A program made the translations under genes and the position numbers. The notes beneath the pieces are model-generated. The model was not told the origin of the DNA, did not search any database, and worked only from the letters and a program-made list of their open reading frames with translations. Positions 32,314-40,599 of a stretch of 44,917 nucleotides of DNA are shown here, one piece after another. Every line of letters begins with the position of its first letter. The first letter of the stretch is position 1. Source of the stretch: Hydrogenophaga sp. A37 (GTDB lineage: Bacteria; Pseudomonadota; Gammaproteobacteria; Burkholderiales; Burkholderiaceae_C); the NCBI RefSeq assembly GCF_002001205.1, contig NZ_MUNZ01000088.1, positions 1-44,917 of the forward strand, written 5' to 3'.

Positions 32314-33260
32314 CCTTCCTGCCCGCCCATCCCTCTGACCGCCTCGCCACCGGCGTCTTGCTGTTCTCCGCCTCGCTCTGGGGCCTGTCGTGGATGCCGC
32401 TCAAAGGCTTCATCGCGCAGGGGCTCTCCGGGCCGCTGGTGGCGCTGATCACCTACGGCTCGGTGGGCCTGCTGGCGGTGGCGCTGCTCTGGCGCGACCG
32501 CGCGGCCTGGCGCGCGCAGTGGGGGTTGGTGCTGGCGCTCACGCTGGTGGGCGGCTGGGCCAACACCTCGTTCGTCAACGCGCTGATGCTGGGCGACGTG
32601 GTGCGCGTGATGTTCCTGTTCTACCTCTCGCCCGTGTGGTCGGTGCTGGGTGGCTGGCTGTTTCTGAAGGAGCGCATACCGCCCACGCGCTGGCTGGCCG
32701 TGGTCGCGGCCATCGTGGGCCTGTGGATGGTGCTCGGCGGGCCGGGGCTGGGCGATTCCACTGCGCTGGCCTTCACCTGGGTCGACGCGCTCTCGCTCTC
32801 GGCCGGTTTCGCCTTCGCCGCCAACAACGTGATCGCCCGCGCCGCGCACCGCGTGCCCCTGCGCACCAAAACCTTCTGCGTCTTCATCGGCTGCGGCCTG
32901 CTCTCTGCCCTGGCCACCGGCCTTGGCGGCTCGGGCTTGCCGGCCATCCTGTCGGCGATGGGGCCGCTGGTGTGGCTGGCGCTGCTGGCCTACGGCTTTG
33001 GCTGGATGCTGCTCGCCACCGTGACCTGGCAGTACGGCGTGAGCCACCTGGAGAGCAGCCGTGCGGGCCTGATCCTGCTGGCCGAGCTGCTGATCTCGGT
33101 CGGCACCGCCATCGCCTTCGGCGGCGAAAGCCTCACGCCCCTGGGCTGGGCGGGTGGCGCGCTCATTGCTACAGCGGCAGGGGTGGAGGCACTGGGCGGC
33201 GGGGCGGTGCCGAAACCCCCGCCACTCGAACCACAGACACCACCGCATGACACCACCTGA
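32310..33260 (+). CDS. EamA-family (DMT superfamily) transporter
   Basis: The 316-aa protein has about ten membrane helices in two EamA repeats ('FLFYLSPVWSVLGGWLFLKE' and the second 'GLILLAELLISVGTAIAFGG'). It is an inner-membrane carrier of the drug/metabolite superfamily. Known guanidine exporters (SMR proteins such as Gdx) belong to the same superfamily but are four-helix proteins. Here export of guanidine or a pathway product, or import of the substrate, are both possible. Its ATG overlaps the SDR stop (ATGA, 32310-32313). Confidence 0.88.
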   Translation: MTFLPAHPSDRLATGVLLFSASLWGLSWMPLKGFIAQGLSGPLVALITYGSVGLLAVALLWRDRAAWRAQWGLVLALTLVGGWANTSFVNALMLGDVVRVMFLFYLSPVWSVLGGWLFLKERIPPTRWLAVVAAIVGLWMVLGGPGLGDSTALAFTWVDALSLSAGFAFAANNVIARAAHRVPLRTKTFCVFIGCGLLSALATGLGGSGLPAILSAMGPLVWLALLAYGFGWMLLATVTWQYGVSHLESSRAGLILLAELLISVGTAIAFGGESLTPLGWAGGALIATAAGVEALGGGAVPKPPPLEPQTPPHDTT

Positions 33261-33273
33261 CACCGGAGACCCG

Positions 33274-34065
33274 ATGAACCCCCCCACCGTGTGGATGAAC
33301 CAACTGTCCTGGCTCGACTACCAGGCGCGCATCCAGACCGAGCAACCGCCCGTGCTACTCCCCGTGGGCGCGCTCGAACAACACGGCCCGCACCTGCCGC
33401 TGGGCACCGACGGCCTGCTCGCCAGCGCCGTGGCCGCCGACACCGCCGCGCGTGTGGGCGGGCTGGTCGCGCCCACGCTCAGCTACGGCTACAAGTCGCA
33501 GCCCAAGTGCGGCGGCGGGCAGCACTTCTGCGGCACCACCAGCGTGGACGCCGCCACGCTGATTGGCCAGGTGCGCGACGCGGTGCGCGAGTTCGCGCGC
33601 CACGGCCTGACCAAGCTCGTGGTCGTCAACGGTCACTTTGAGAACCAGTGGTTCCTGATCGAGGGCATCGACCTCGGCCTGCGCGACGCCAAGGCCGCCG
33701 ACCCGGCCTGTGCGCTGCAGGTGATGCGCCTGGAGTACTGGGACTTCATGACCCCAGAGACCCTGGGCGACGTGTTCCCCGACGGCTTCCCCGGCTTCGC
33801 CCTGGAGCACGCGGCTGTGCTCGAAACGTCCATGATGCTGCACCACCACCCCAGCCTGGTGCGTCTGGACCTGCTGCCCGACGACGGCCCGGCCGACTTC
33901 CCGCCCTACGACATGTACCCGCCCCGCACCGACTGGGTGCCGCCCTCGGGCGTGCTGTCATCGGCCAAGGGTTCCGATGCGGCCAAGGGCCGCCTGCTCG
34001 CCGACGAGGTCGCGCGCCGCATGGCCGAGGCCATCACCACCGGCTTCACCCGCCCCCAGGGCTGA
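33274..34065 (+). CDS. creatininase-family amidohydrolase
   Basis: A 263-aa metal-dependent amidohydrolase. Counting from the ATG at 33274, E35, H37, D46, H121 and E123 match, offset by one, the metal ligands I recall for Pseudomonas creatininase (E34, H36, D45, H120, E122), and H179 in EHAAVLETS matches its active-site His. Length is also the same. Creatininase opens the cyclic guanidine creatinine to creatine; relatives cut other amide and lactam bonds. In a riboswitch operon for guanidine this conservation is striking. GGAG before 33274 favours it over the ATG at 33247. Confidence 0.9.
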   Translation: MNPPTVWMNQLSWLDYQARIQTEQPPVLLPVGALEQHGPHLPLGTDGLLASAVAADTAARVGGLVAPTLSYGYKSQPKCGGGQHFCGTTSVDAATLIGQVRDAVREFARHGLTKLVVVNGHFENQWFLIEGIDLGLRDAKAADPACALQVMRLEYWDFMTPETLGDVFPDGFPGFALEHAAVLETSMMLHHHPSLVRLDLLPDDGPADFPPYDMYPPRTDWVPPSGVLSSAKGSDAAKGRLLADEVARRMAEAITTGFTRPQG

Positions 34066-34078
34066 GAAGCTGAACCCC

Positions 34079-34735
34079 ATGCCCCTTGACACCGTCTACC
34101 CCACCGCGCTGATCGTCATCGACATGCAGCGCGACTTCTGCAGCCCGGGTGGCTACGCCGACCAGGCCGGCATCGACATCACCCGCATGCGCGGCGTGAT
34201 CTGTCTGGTGCGGCGCCTGCTCTGCGCCGCGCGCGCCGCCGGCCTGCTGGTGGTGCACACGCGCGAAGGCCACCTGCCCGATCTGTCGGACTGTCCGCCC
34301 GCGAAGATGGCGCGCAGCGTGGCGGCCGGCGCGCCCATCGGCAGCCCCGGGCCGCTCGGCCGCCTCTTGGTGCGCGGCGAGCAGGGCCACGACTTCGTGT
34401 CCGAGCTGTGCCCCTTGCCCGACGAGGTCGTGATCGACAAACCGGGCTACGGCGCCTTTCACAACACGGCCCTGGGCGGCGTGCTCCGGCGGCACGCCGT
34501 GCAGCGGCTCATCCTCTGCGGCGTCACCACCGAGGTCTGCGTGCACTCCACGCTGCGCGAGGCGGTGGACCGGGGCTATGTGTGCACCACGGTGGGCGAC
34601 GCGACCGCCGCCAGCCAGCCGGAGCTGCAGGCCCCCGCGCTCGCGATGATCGGTGTCGAGGGCGGCATCTTCGGCCGCGTGTGCAGCACCTGCGAGGTCG
34701 TCGAAGCTTTGCAACACGCGCAGGTCATCGCATGA
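34079..34735 (+). CDS. isochorismatase-family cysteine hydrolase (biuret hydrolase/carbamoylsarcosine amidase-like)
   Basis: A 218-aa product with the catalytic triad D15 (VIDMQRDF), K121 (IDKPGYGAF) and C154 (GVTTEVCVHST), including the usual cis-peptide region before the Cys. The stretch VHTREGHLPDLSDCPPAKM is of the type found in biuret hydrolases and related ureido amidohydrolases. Such enzymes release ammonia from carbamoyl or ureido groups. Together with the creatininase homologue it would remove nitrogen from a ring-opened product. It lies 13 bp after the creatininase gene. Confidence 0.88.
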   Translation: MPLDTVYPTALIVIDMQRDFCSPGGYADQAGIDITRMRGVICLVRRLLCAARAAGLLVVHTREGHLPDLSDCPPAKMARSVAAGAPIGSPGPLGRLLVRGEQGHDFVSELCPLPDEVVIDKPGYGAFHNTALGGVLRRHAVQRLILCGVTTEVCVHSTLREAVDRGYVCTTVGDATAASQPELQAPALAMIGVEGGIFGRVCSTCEVVEALQHAQVIA

Positions 34736-35496
34736 ACGTCGTTCCAGAGCGCTACCACGGCGTGTGGGCGCGCACCCTGCTGGAGACGCCCGAGGGCCGC
34801 GACACCACCACCTGGGTGCGCTGGCTGCAGACCGGCCTGTGGCACGGCGACCTGCGGGTGCCGGCCGACGCGGCGCGCAACACCCCTGAAAGCCGCGCCC
34901 AGGTGCAGGGCTTCGCCGGCACCACCGCCATCACCCGGCCCGACCCGGATCGGCCCGAGGTCTGCACCTGGTTACGCAGCGTCGACATGCAGCCTCCGCG
35001 CAGCACGCCCGACGCCGGCCACATGGTGTTTGAAACACCTTCGCGCGTGATCGAGACCGGCATCCACGGGACCTACCTCGAAGTGTGGGAACGGCTGCCC
35101 GAATCCACCGCCCGGCGCATCGCGCTCGCCCGCCTGGGCGCGGGCGGCGAACCCACGGCCGAGCGCCTGCTCGTGGCCGGCGTGTTCCTCATGCACCACC
35201 GCCCGCGCCTGGCGCCCTGGCCCACCGATCTGCGGCCCGACGAGACCCTGGCCAGCGTGCTGCAGCGCCACCCGACGCAGACCGAGGCGTTGCTTGATGT
35301 GGACATCGCTTTCGGCCGCTTCGAGCACGGCGTGTGGAGCGTGGAGCGCGCCGCCGCGCCCGCGGCCGAAGGCCACGAGCTGCCCTGTGCCCTGCACCGG
35401 CTGGACGCGGTGCGCGCCCGTGTGGAACGCGGCCCGCTGGCGGGCGACTGGCAGGTGCTGGAATGGCACGACGAGGAACGGCCGAGCTTCGGTTAG
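34732..35496 (+). CDS. protein of unknown function, last gene of the riboswitch operon
   Basis: A 254-aa soluble protein starting MNVVPERYHGVWARTLLETP, overlapping the hydrolase stop (ATGA). Conserved-looking motifs include 'RDTTTWVRWLQTGLWHGDLR', 'GFAGTTAI', 'MVFETPSRVIETGIHGTYLE' and 'LMHHRPR'. The layout of short strands with many Trp, Asp and Arg suggests a beta-barrel of the lipocalin or HutD-like kind, but I do not recognise a family. No signal peptide or membrane segment. Tight coupling implies a role in the same pathway. Confidence 0.8.
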   Translation: MNVVPERYHGVWARTLLETPEGRDTTTWVRWLQTGLWHGDLRVPADAARNTPESRAQVQGFAGTTAITRPDPDRPEVCTWLRSVDMQPPRSTPDAGHMVFETPSRVIETGIHGTYLEVWERLPESTARRIALARLGAGGEPTAERLLVAGVFLMHHRPRLAPWPTDLRPDETLASVLQRHPTQTEALLDVDIAFGRFEHGVWSVERAAAPAAEGHELPCALHRLDAVRARVERGPLAGDWQVLEWHDEERPSFG

Positions 35497-35512
35497 CTAC
35501 CCGAGCGGCCCA

Positions 35513-36520
35513 TCACCAGCGCGCCAGCGACGCTCGCAGTGACGCCTTCACGTCCTCGTTTGCAAAGCTCGCGTCGATGGACGTGCGGGCCACCTCGCGC
35601 AGCACGGTGTCGCTCCAGCCAAAGGCCTCGGCGCACAGCGCGTACTCGCGCTCCAGGCTGGTACCCAGCAGGGCCGGGTCGTCGGTGTTGACGGAGACCG
35701 GCACGCCCGCGAGGCGCAGCCGCTCGATCGGGTGCTCGTCCATCGACGCGCAAACACCCAGGGTCAGGTTCGAGCTCGGGCAGATGCCCAGCGGAATCTG
35801 CCGGTCCACCAGCAGCCGCACCACCGCCGGGTCTTCCACCGCACGCACCCCGTGGTCGATGCGGTCGGCACCCAGCAGCTCAATGGCGTCGCGCACGCCC
35901 TCGGGCCCGCTCGACTCGCCCGCGTGCACCGTGCGCTTCAAACCCGCCGCGCCCGCGCGACGGAAGGCCTCGGCAAAACGCGGCCCGGTGCGCCCGGCGG
36001 CGGCCTCGTTGCCGTCGATCGAGAGCGCGACCACCCGGGGGTGGCGCTGGCGAACGAGTTCATCCACGAGTTCGGCCGCGGCATCGGCCGACTGCGTGCG
36101 CAGCAGGCTCACGCACAGCCCCACCGGCGGCAGACCGTCCTGTTCGGCGGCGCGAAAGCCCGCGTCCAGCGCGTCCACCATGGCCGGCAGACGGCCATGC
36201 CAGTGGCGCCAGTGCGTGGGGTTGAAGATCAGGTCGGCATGGCCCGTGCCGCTGGCGGCAAGGCGCTGGCTGAAGCCATAGGCCGACTCCGCCAGTTCCT
36301 CGCGCGTGCGCACCAGGCCGCAGGCCCAGTCGAGAAAGTGCAGGAAGTCCGCCAGCCCCTCGAACTCAAACAGGCGCTCAAGCGGCCTGGGCAGCGGCTC
36401 GCCAAAGCGGCCGGCCCACTGCGCCAGCATCTCGGCCTCGAAGCAGCCCTCCAGGTGCACATGCACCTCGGCGCGCGGCAGGGTTCGAAGGCGGTCAAGG
36501 CTGGCGGTGGTGGGTTTCAC
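35513..36520 (-). CDS. adenosine deaminase-family amidohydrolase
   Basis: The 335-aa TIM-barrel metal hydrolase has every family motif: HVHLEG with metal ligands H20 and H22, the catalytic Glu in HAGESSG, His in DRIDHGV and the double Asp in NTDDPAL. It would deaminate adenosine, adenine or a related amidine-containing heterocycle to ammonia and an oxo compound. It is convergent with the riboswitch operon (16-bp gap), so it is not under the riboswitch. Its neighbour upstream is the two-repeat protein at 36645. Confidence 0.9.
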   Translation of the reverse strand: MKPTTASLDRLRTLPRAEVHVHLEGCFEAEMLAQWAGRFGEPLPRPLERLFEFEGLADFLHFLDWACGLVRTREELAESAYGFSQRLAASGTGHADLIFNPTHWRHWHGRLPAMVDALDAGFRAAEQDGLPPVGLCVSLLRTQSADAAAELVDELVRQRHPRVVALSIDGNEAAAGRTGPRFAEAFRRAGAAGLKRTVHAGESSGPEGVRDAIELLGADRIDHGVRAVEDPAVVRLLVDRQIPLGICPSSNLTLGVCASMDEHPIERLRLAGVPVSVNTDDPALLGTSLEREYALCAEAFGWSDTVLREVARTSIDASFANEDVKASLRASLARW

Positions 36521-36644
36521 AGTGCGCGCTTTCAGAGCGGTTTTTCAGACCACCGATGATCGCCCCGACCACCACTTCGGCGCATACCCGCCCCCACATG
36601 CGCCCCATCACGGCCTGCGTATGGCGGGCGCGACCAAAGCGCTG

Positions 36645-37325
36645 TCAGCGCATGTCGTCTGGCGTGGCCGAGAGCGAGAGCGTGTACCGCCCGCGCACTT
36701 GCCCGGGACGCGCGCCCAGTGCCACCAGCGCCGTGTCCGACACGGCCGTTTGCGCCCATGCGTCCAGCGCCGCCGCGTCGTAGCCAGCGACCACCAGCAC
36801 CCAGTCGGCCGCCTGATCGCCGCCGCGAATCTTCTGCTCGGTGGTCTGCGCGATGGCGGGAGGGAGGTGCCGCAGCAGGTGGACCCCGGCGAGCCCCAGC
36901 TGCCCCGACCAGAGCGGCATGCGCGCGGCCAGCGAGGCCTGGAGTTCGCCGGCCCGCCCGCTCGCGGGCGAGAGCCGCAGCGTGAGCACCTGGCGGGCCA
37001 CGCCCGCGCCCCGGCTGGCCAGCACCTGGCACTGGCTGCGCACCATGTGGCGGTGGTGCGGCATCATTTTGGTGGACCAGGGCGAGGGGGCGTTCAGTGA
37101 GGCCAGGTAGGCGGGCGAAGCCACCACCTCGTGGGCATCCAGCTCGTACATCACGAAGATGCCCTCGCCGCCGTCGGCGCTGGTGAAGCGCGTGGCGCGC
37201 TGAAAGCCGGGGATCGCCAGGCGTTCGGGAAAATGTTCGTGCGAGTGCCAGTGTTCAAACTCGGCCCGCATGTCGGGGGCCATGTCCCACCACATGGCCA
37301 GGCAGGCCTTTCCGAGAAGTGACAT
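36645..37325 (-). CDS. dimeric alpha/beta-barrel (DUF4286/EthD-like) protein
   Basis: A 226-aa soluble protein that starts MSLLGKACLAMWWDMAPDMR and has 'HWHSHEHFPERLAIPGFQRA', the helix-and-strand pattern of ferredoxin-like dimeric barrel proteins such as EthD or DUF4286. The second half (about 115-226) looks like a diverged second repeat. These folds include small monooxygenases, decarboxylases and heme-binding proteins. The His-rich first half could bind a ligand or metal. It is 124 bp upstream of the deaminase gene on the same strand. Confidence 0.7.
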   Translation of the reverse strand: MSLLGKACLAMWWDMAPDMRAEFEHWHSHEHFPERLAIPGFQRATRFTSADGGEGIFVMYELDAHEVVASPAYLASLNAPSPWSTKMMPHHRHMVRSQCQVLASRGAGVARQVLTLRLSPASGRAGELQASLAARMPLWSGQLGLAGVHLLRHLPPAIAQTTEQKIRGGDQAADWVLVVAGYDAAALDAWAQTAVSDTALVALGARPGQVRGRYTLSLSATPDDMR

Positions 37326-37439
37326 TCAGGGTCTCCATCCGTTGAGGGGCCCCAAGAATGCCAGAACTGGGGCCTGCGCGCCCGCTCGCGGGCATGGCCT
37401 TTCCCTTTCCTTGGGTCGAGGCGCGCGAGCGGGGTTGGC

Positions 37440-39734
37440 CTACCGGCCACGTTTGCCGGGTTTGCGCGGGGGCGGCGTGTCGCGGTCGGGGCCGAAGGTG
37501 GTGAAGGCGGTGCTCGCTTCGCCCTTGATGTGGCCGTCGGCGACCACCACCGACACCTCGTGGGGCCCGGGTTTCGGCGCGATGATCCACAGCTCGCGCC
37601 CGATCCCCACCGTCTCGCCGTCCAGCCGCCACTCGAAGGCCTCGCCGTCGATGCGCTCGCCCGAACCGCTCTGCGCGTGGGCCCAGAGACGCATCGGCGT
37701 GGCGGTTTCCACGCGTGCGCCGGCGCTGGGGTTCATGATGGCCACGTTGGGCGCACGCGCCGCGATCTCCACCGCGTTCGACGTGCGCACCGCCGTGTCA
37801 AAACCGTCGTGCGCGAGCACGCGGAACTGGACCTTGCCGCTCGGCAGCGTGTCGGCCGGGATCTGCACCTTGCCCTCGGTGATGCCCACCGCACAACCAT
37901 TCCACGAACGCCCGCCGTCTTTGCTGAACTGCACCGAGCAGCTCAGCACCGCACCGTCGGCGCCCGCGCCGTCGGTCTTCCAGCTGAGCGTCACGCCGCG
38001 CGGGCCGGGCTTCACGCCGATCTCGCCCAGCTTGACCGTCCGGGCGGCCGCCTTGCGTTCCCAGGCCACGGTGAGCGGGCGGTGCAACTTGCCCTCTGCG
38101 TCGTCCAGCGCGCCGACGTGCACGATGCGCAGCGCCGCGCCACGGCCCACGTCGGGCACCATGGCCTGGAAGCCGTACACCGGCGGTTCTCCGTCACCCC
38201 CACAGCCGCCGCCGCACCCGCAGCCACCGCCGTGGGCGTCGGCCGGGATGCGCATCACCGGCGCGCTCGCCAGCACATCGCCGTTGGCGCCCACCAGCTC
38301 GGCCACCATCTGGGTGGGCACGCCGGTGGCGATGGTCGGCTGGGCGTTCACGCGCATCACGTGCTGCATGGTGATCGAGGCGTCGCGCTCGAAGGTGCCG
38401 ATCAGGGTGATGACGGGGCGCATGCGCAGCTCCTCGATGTGGTGCTTCCAGTGTTCCCAGGGTTCCGGGGCCGGGTCGGGGATGTACTCCCAGGGCCACA
38501 GCCACGGGTCGTAGAGCTCTGGTATGCGGAAGCGCGGATGGACCGATGTGGGGGCGAAGATGGCGTTGTTGATCAGCATCTGGTGCGTGAAGATCGAGGT
38601 CCAACGGGGACCGCAGTAGGACATGAAGTCTTTTTCGGCGGGCTGGTGGATCGCGCCGTTGTTGATGTCGAGCCCGTACTCGCCGATGGAGGCGGTCGGG
38701 GTGCCGGCCGGGTCGTAGGGTTCGTAGGCCGGGTAGGCGGCGTTGCCCGGTGTGCCGCAGGGCGCGTGGGGCAGCCCTGCGAAGTGCCCGAGCTCGTGCG
38801 CCATCGTGGTGCCGTTGTTGACGCCACCCGATGTCACGCCGTTGCTCGCGCAACCGATCACCGGCCCCATGGGCACGCCGTTGGGCAGCAGGCCGTAGTA
38901 CACGACGTCGGTGCGGTTGCCGTCGTTGGCCTTGGCCGCCGCGAGCTGCCCGTTGAGCGTGATCCAGCCCGCCGAACAACCGCCCGGGTTGGGCGGGGAG
39001 CCGGTGAGCGGCACGGTGAGGGTCACGGTGCCGGCGCTCGAAAACACCCCGTCGGCCTGCACCGGGAACACGGTGTGTGACCACGCCGCGGTGGTCTGCA
39101 GCTGGCCCACCGTGGGCGCGGCGATGTTGAGCGTGCCATTGCCGGCGGCGTTGGGGCCGTTGTAGGCCACCATCAGGCCGCGCACGCGCAAGGTCTGCAA
39201 CAGCGAGACATCGGCCTCCACCGTTTCGGTGTCGACGATGGCCGCGCTGGCGTCGTCGGCCCGCCAGATGTTGGCCTTGAAACTCATGGTGCCGGCCATG
39301 TCTTCGGCCGGCACGATGAAGTTGAGCGTGGCGGTGGTGGTGCCACGCTCGGTGGCGTAGTCGGGCAGGGCCTGCGCCGTCACGGTACCGGGTGTCTGGG
39401 GCGTCAGCGTGCCCACATCGGTCCACACCGGCAGCCACCATTTGTTGCGCATTGCGCGCACCTGCAGGTGGCCGGTGAGGTTCACCGCCCCGCCCCAGCC
39501 GGCGCGCACATAGACCCGCACCCAGGCGGTCTTGAAGGCCACCAGCCGCAGCGAGTTGTTGGGGCCGCGGTCGGCGGGGTCGGTGAGGTGGCGCGACGCG
39601 CGAAAGTACTGAATGCCTTGTGTCACTTCAATGCCCAGGATGTGCGGGCCGATGAGGTGCTGCTCGCGCAGTTTCAAGGCCCACGCGTCGGACAACAAGG
39701 CCTTGTCGACGACGCTGGAAATGTCGGTGCCCAT
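37440..39734 (-). CDS. metzincin-type zinc metalloprotease with C-terminal beta domains
   Basis: A 764-aa protein with the metzincin zinc motif HELGHFAGLPH (313-323, three His ligands and Glu314) and a plausible Met-turn in DFMSYC (M371). The N-terminal 280 residues look beta-rich, and the C-terminal part (about 530-764) looks like two Ig/fibronectin-like domains ('SAGARVETATPMRLWAHAQS' and 'PGPHEVSVVVADGH'). Between them is a Gly/Cys-rich stretch, HGGGCGCGGGCGG (about 497-510). No signal peptide is seen, unusual for a protease of this kind. AGGAG precedes the ATG at 39734. Natural substrate unknown. Confidence 0.75.
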   Translation of the reverse strand: MGTDISSVVDKALLSDAWALKLREQHLIGPHILGIEVTQGIQYFRASRHLTDPADRGPNNSLRLVAFKTAWVRVYVRAGWGGAVNLTGHLQVRAMRNKWWLPVWTDVGTLTPQTPGTVTAQALPDYATERGTTTATLNFIVPAEDMAGTMSFKANIWRADDASAAIVDTETVEADVSLLQTLRVRGLMVAYNGPNAAGNGTLNIAAPTVGQLQTTAAWSHTVFPVQADGVFSSAGTVTLTVPLTGSPPNPGGCSAGWITLNGQLAAAKANDGNRTDVVYYGLLPNGVPMGPVIGCASNGVTSGGVNNGTTMAHELGHFAGLPHAPCGTPGNAAYPAYEPYDPAGTPTASIGEYGLDINNGAIHQPAEKDFMSYCGPRWTSIFTHQMLINNAIFAPTSVHPRFRIPELYDPWLWPWEYIPDPAPEPWEHWKHHIEELRMRPVITLIGTFERDASITMQHVMRVNAQPTIATGVPTQMVAELVGANGDVLASAPVMRIPADAHGGGCGCGGGCGGDGEPPVYGFQAMVPDVGRGAALRIVHVGALDDAEGKLHRPLTVAWERKAAARTVKLGEIGVKPGPRGVTLSWKTDGAGADGAVLSCSVQFSKDGGRSWNGCAVGITEGKVQIPADTLPSGKVQFRVLAHDGFDTAVRTSNAVEIAARAPNVAIMNPSAGARVETATPMRLWAHAQSGSGERIDGEAFEWRLDGETVGIGRELWIIAPKPGPHEVSVVVADGHIKGEASTAFTTFGPDRDTPPPRKPGKRGR

Positions 39735-39823
39735 GGTGAACTCCTGAAGACGGCGATGTGCCGTGGAGTGACCATGCTAGGAAGGGGTGCGCGGGAGCGC
39801 ATCAACAAAGAGAGGGAACATGT

Positions 39824-39840
39824 CCTCCATGCGATGGAGG
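39824..39840 (-). other. hairpin between the glycine-zipper and metalloprotease genes
   Basis: CCTCCAT and ATGGAGG are a perfect 7-bp inverted repeat with a 3-nt loop, in the 210-bp gap 105 bp past the glycine-zipper stop. The same two arms form the inner hairpin of the leuA terminator (19236-19258). No T-run follows, so a weak terminator or a chance GC-rich palindrome are both possible. Confidence 0.35.
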
Positions 39841-39944
39841 CTTCGCCAGCGTGGTCGTGTTGTGGCACCCGGCGTTGGCCGCCGTCGGTGCTCGAGCATG
39901 AAGTGGTGTGAAAAGTGGTCCAAAAGGGCGTTGAGCGCCCGGGT

Positions 39945-40496
39945 TCATGACCGCAGATCGGTTGGTGGCGTGGTCACCACCTGGCCGTCTTTCACCGGCA
40001 GCGTGTGGCCGGGTTTGAAGGACGTGCGCACCGTGCCGTCCTGGCCTTCGAGCCGGTAGGTCACGTCGTACCCGACCAGCTTCTGCGACTTGAGGTTCAC
40101 GGTCTTGCAGCGGCGCTCGCTGGTGGTGACCACGTCGTTCTGCTGCAGGTTCTTTTGCACCTGGTTACCGGCGTAACCCCCGGCCACCGCCCCGGCCACG
40201 GTCAACACCTTCTTGCCGTTGCCGCCGCCGATCTGGTTGCCCAGCAGGCCGCCCGCCACACCACCGATCACCGTGCCGGCAAGGCGGTTCTCGTCTTTCA
40301 CCGGCACCTGCCGGCGCGTCTGCACGTACCCGCAGCGCTCCTGCGGCGTCACCACCGTGTCGCGCACTTCCTTCACCGCGACCACGTCGGCAAACTTCGG
40401 TTTTGTCAGCGCCTGGTAGCCCGTCACGCCGCTGGCCCCGAGCACCACCATCGCCAGCCCGCCCACGGCGATGCCCTTCATCATTGACTTGTCCAT
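39945..40496 (-). CDS. glycine-zipper 2TM-domain envelope protein
   Basis: A 183-aa protein with an N-terminal membrane anchor or uncleaved signal (GIAVGGLAMVVLGASGVTGY). A Rick_17kDa-type glycine zipper ('AGTVIGGVAGGLLGNQIGGG' and 'VLTVAGAVAGGYAGNQVQKN', about 75-120) and a C-terminal beta domain ('VGYDVTYRLEGQDGTVRTSF') follow. The family includes outer-membrane-associated 17-kDa antigens. The start at 40496 has a strong AAGGAG ribosome binding site; the frame to 40568 is not used. A TTGACA -35-like box lies at about 40536-40541 without a clear -10. Confidence 0.88.
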   Translation of the reverse strand: MDKSMMKGIAVGGLAMVVLGASGVTGYQALTKPKFADVVAVKEVRDTVVTPQERCGYVQTRRQVPVKDENRLAGTVIGGVAGGLLGNQIGGGNGKKVLTVAGAVAGGYAGNQVQKNLQQNDVVTTSERRCKTVNLKSQKLVGYDVTYRLEGQDGTVRTSFKPGHTLPVKDGQVVTTPPTDLRS

Positions 40497-40599
40497 GTGA
40501 ACACTCCTTCTTGTGTGGAGTGCAATGTAGTGAGGCTGTGTCAACGGACGATGAGCAAAGGTGTCCAAATGCTGCAGCGTGGTTTTTTTGAAAGGCGGG

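Noticed and set aside
36521..36560. Short stem followed by GTTTTTC, terminator-like on the plus strand
   Set aside because: The stem is only about 4 bp, and the neighbouring genes on that side are on the minus strand, so it has no gene to terminate.
37530..39080. 516-codon plus-strand frame
   Set aside because: Antisense to the metzincin gene, whose zinc motif, Met-turn and ribosome binding site support the minus strand.
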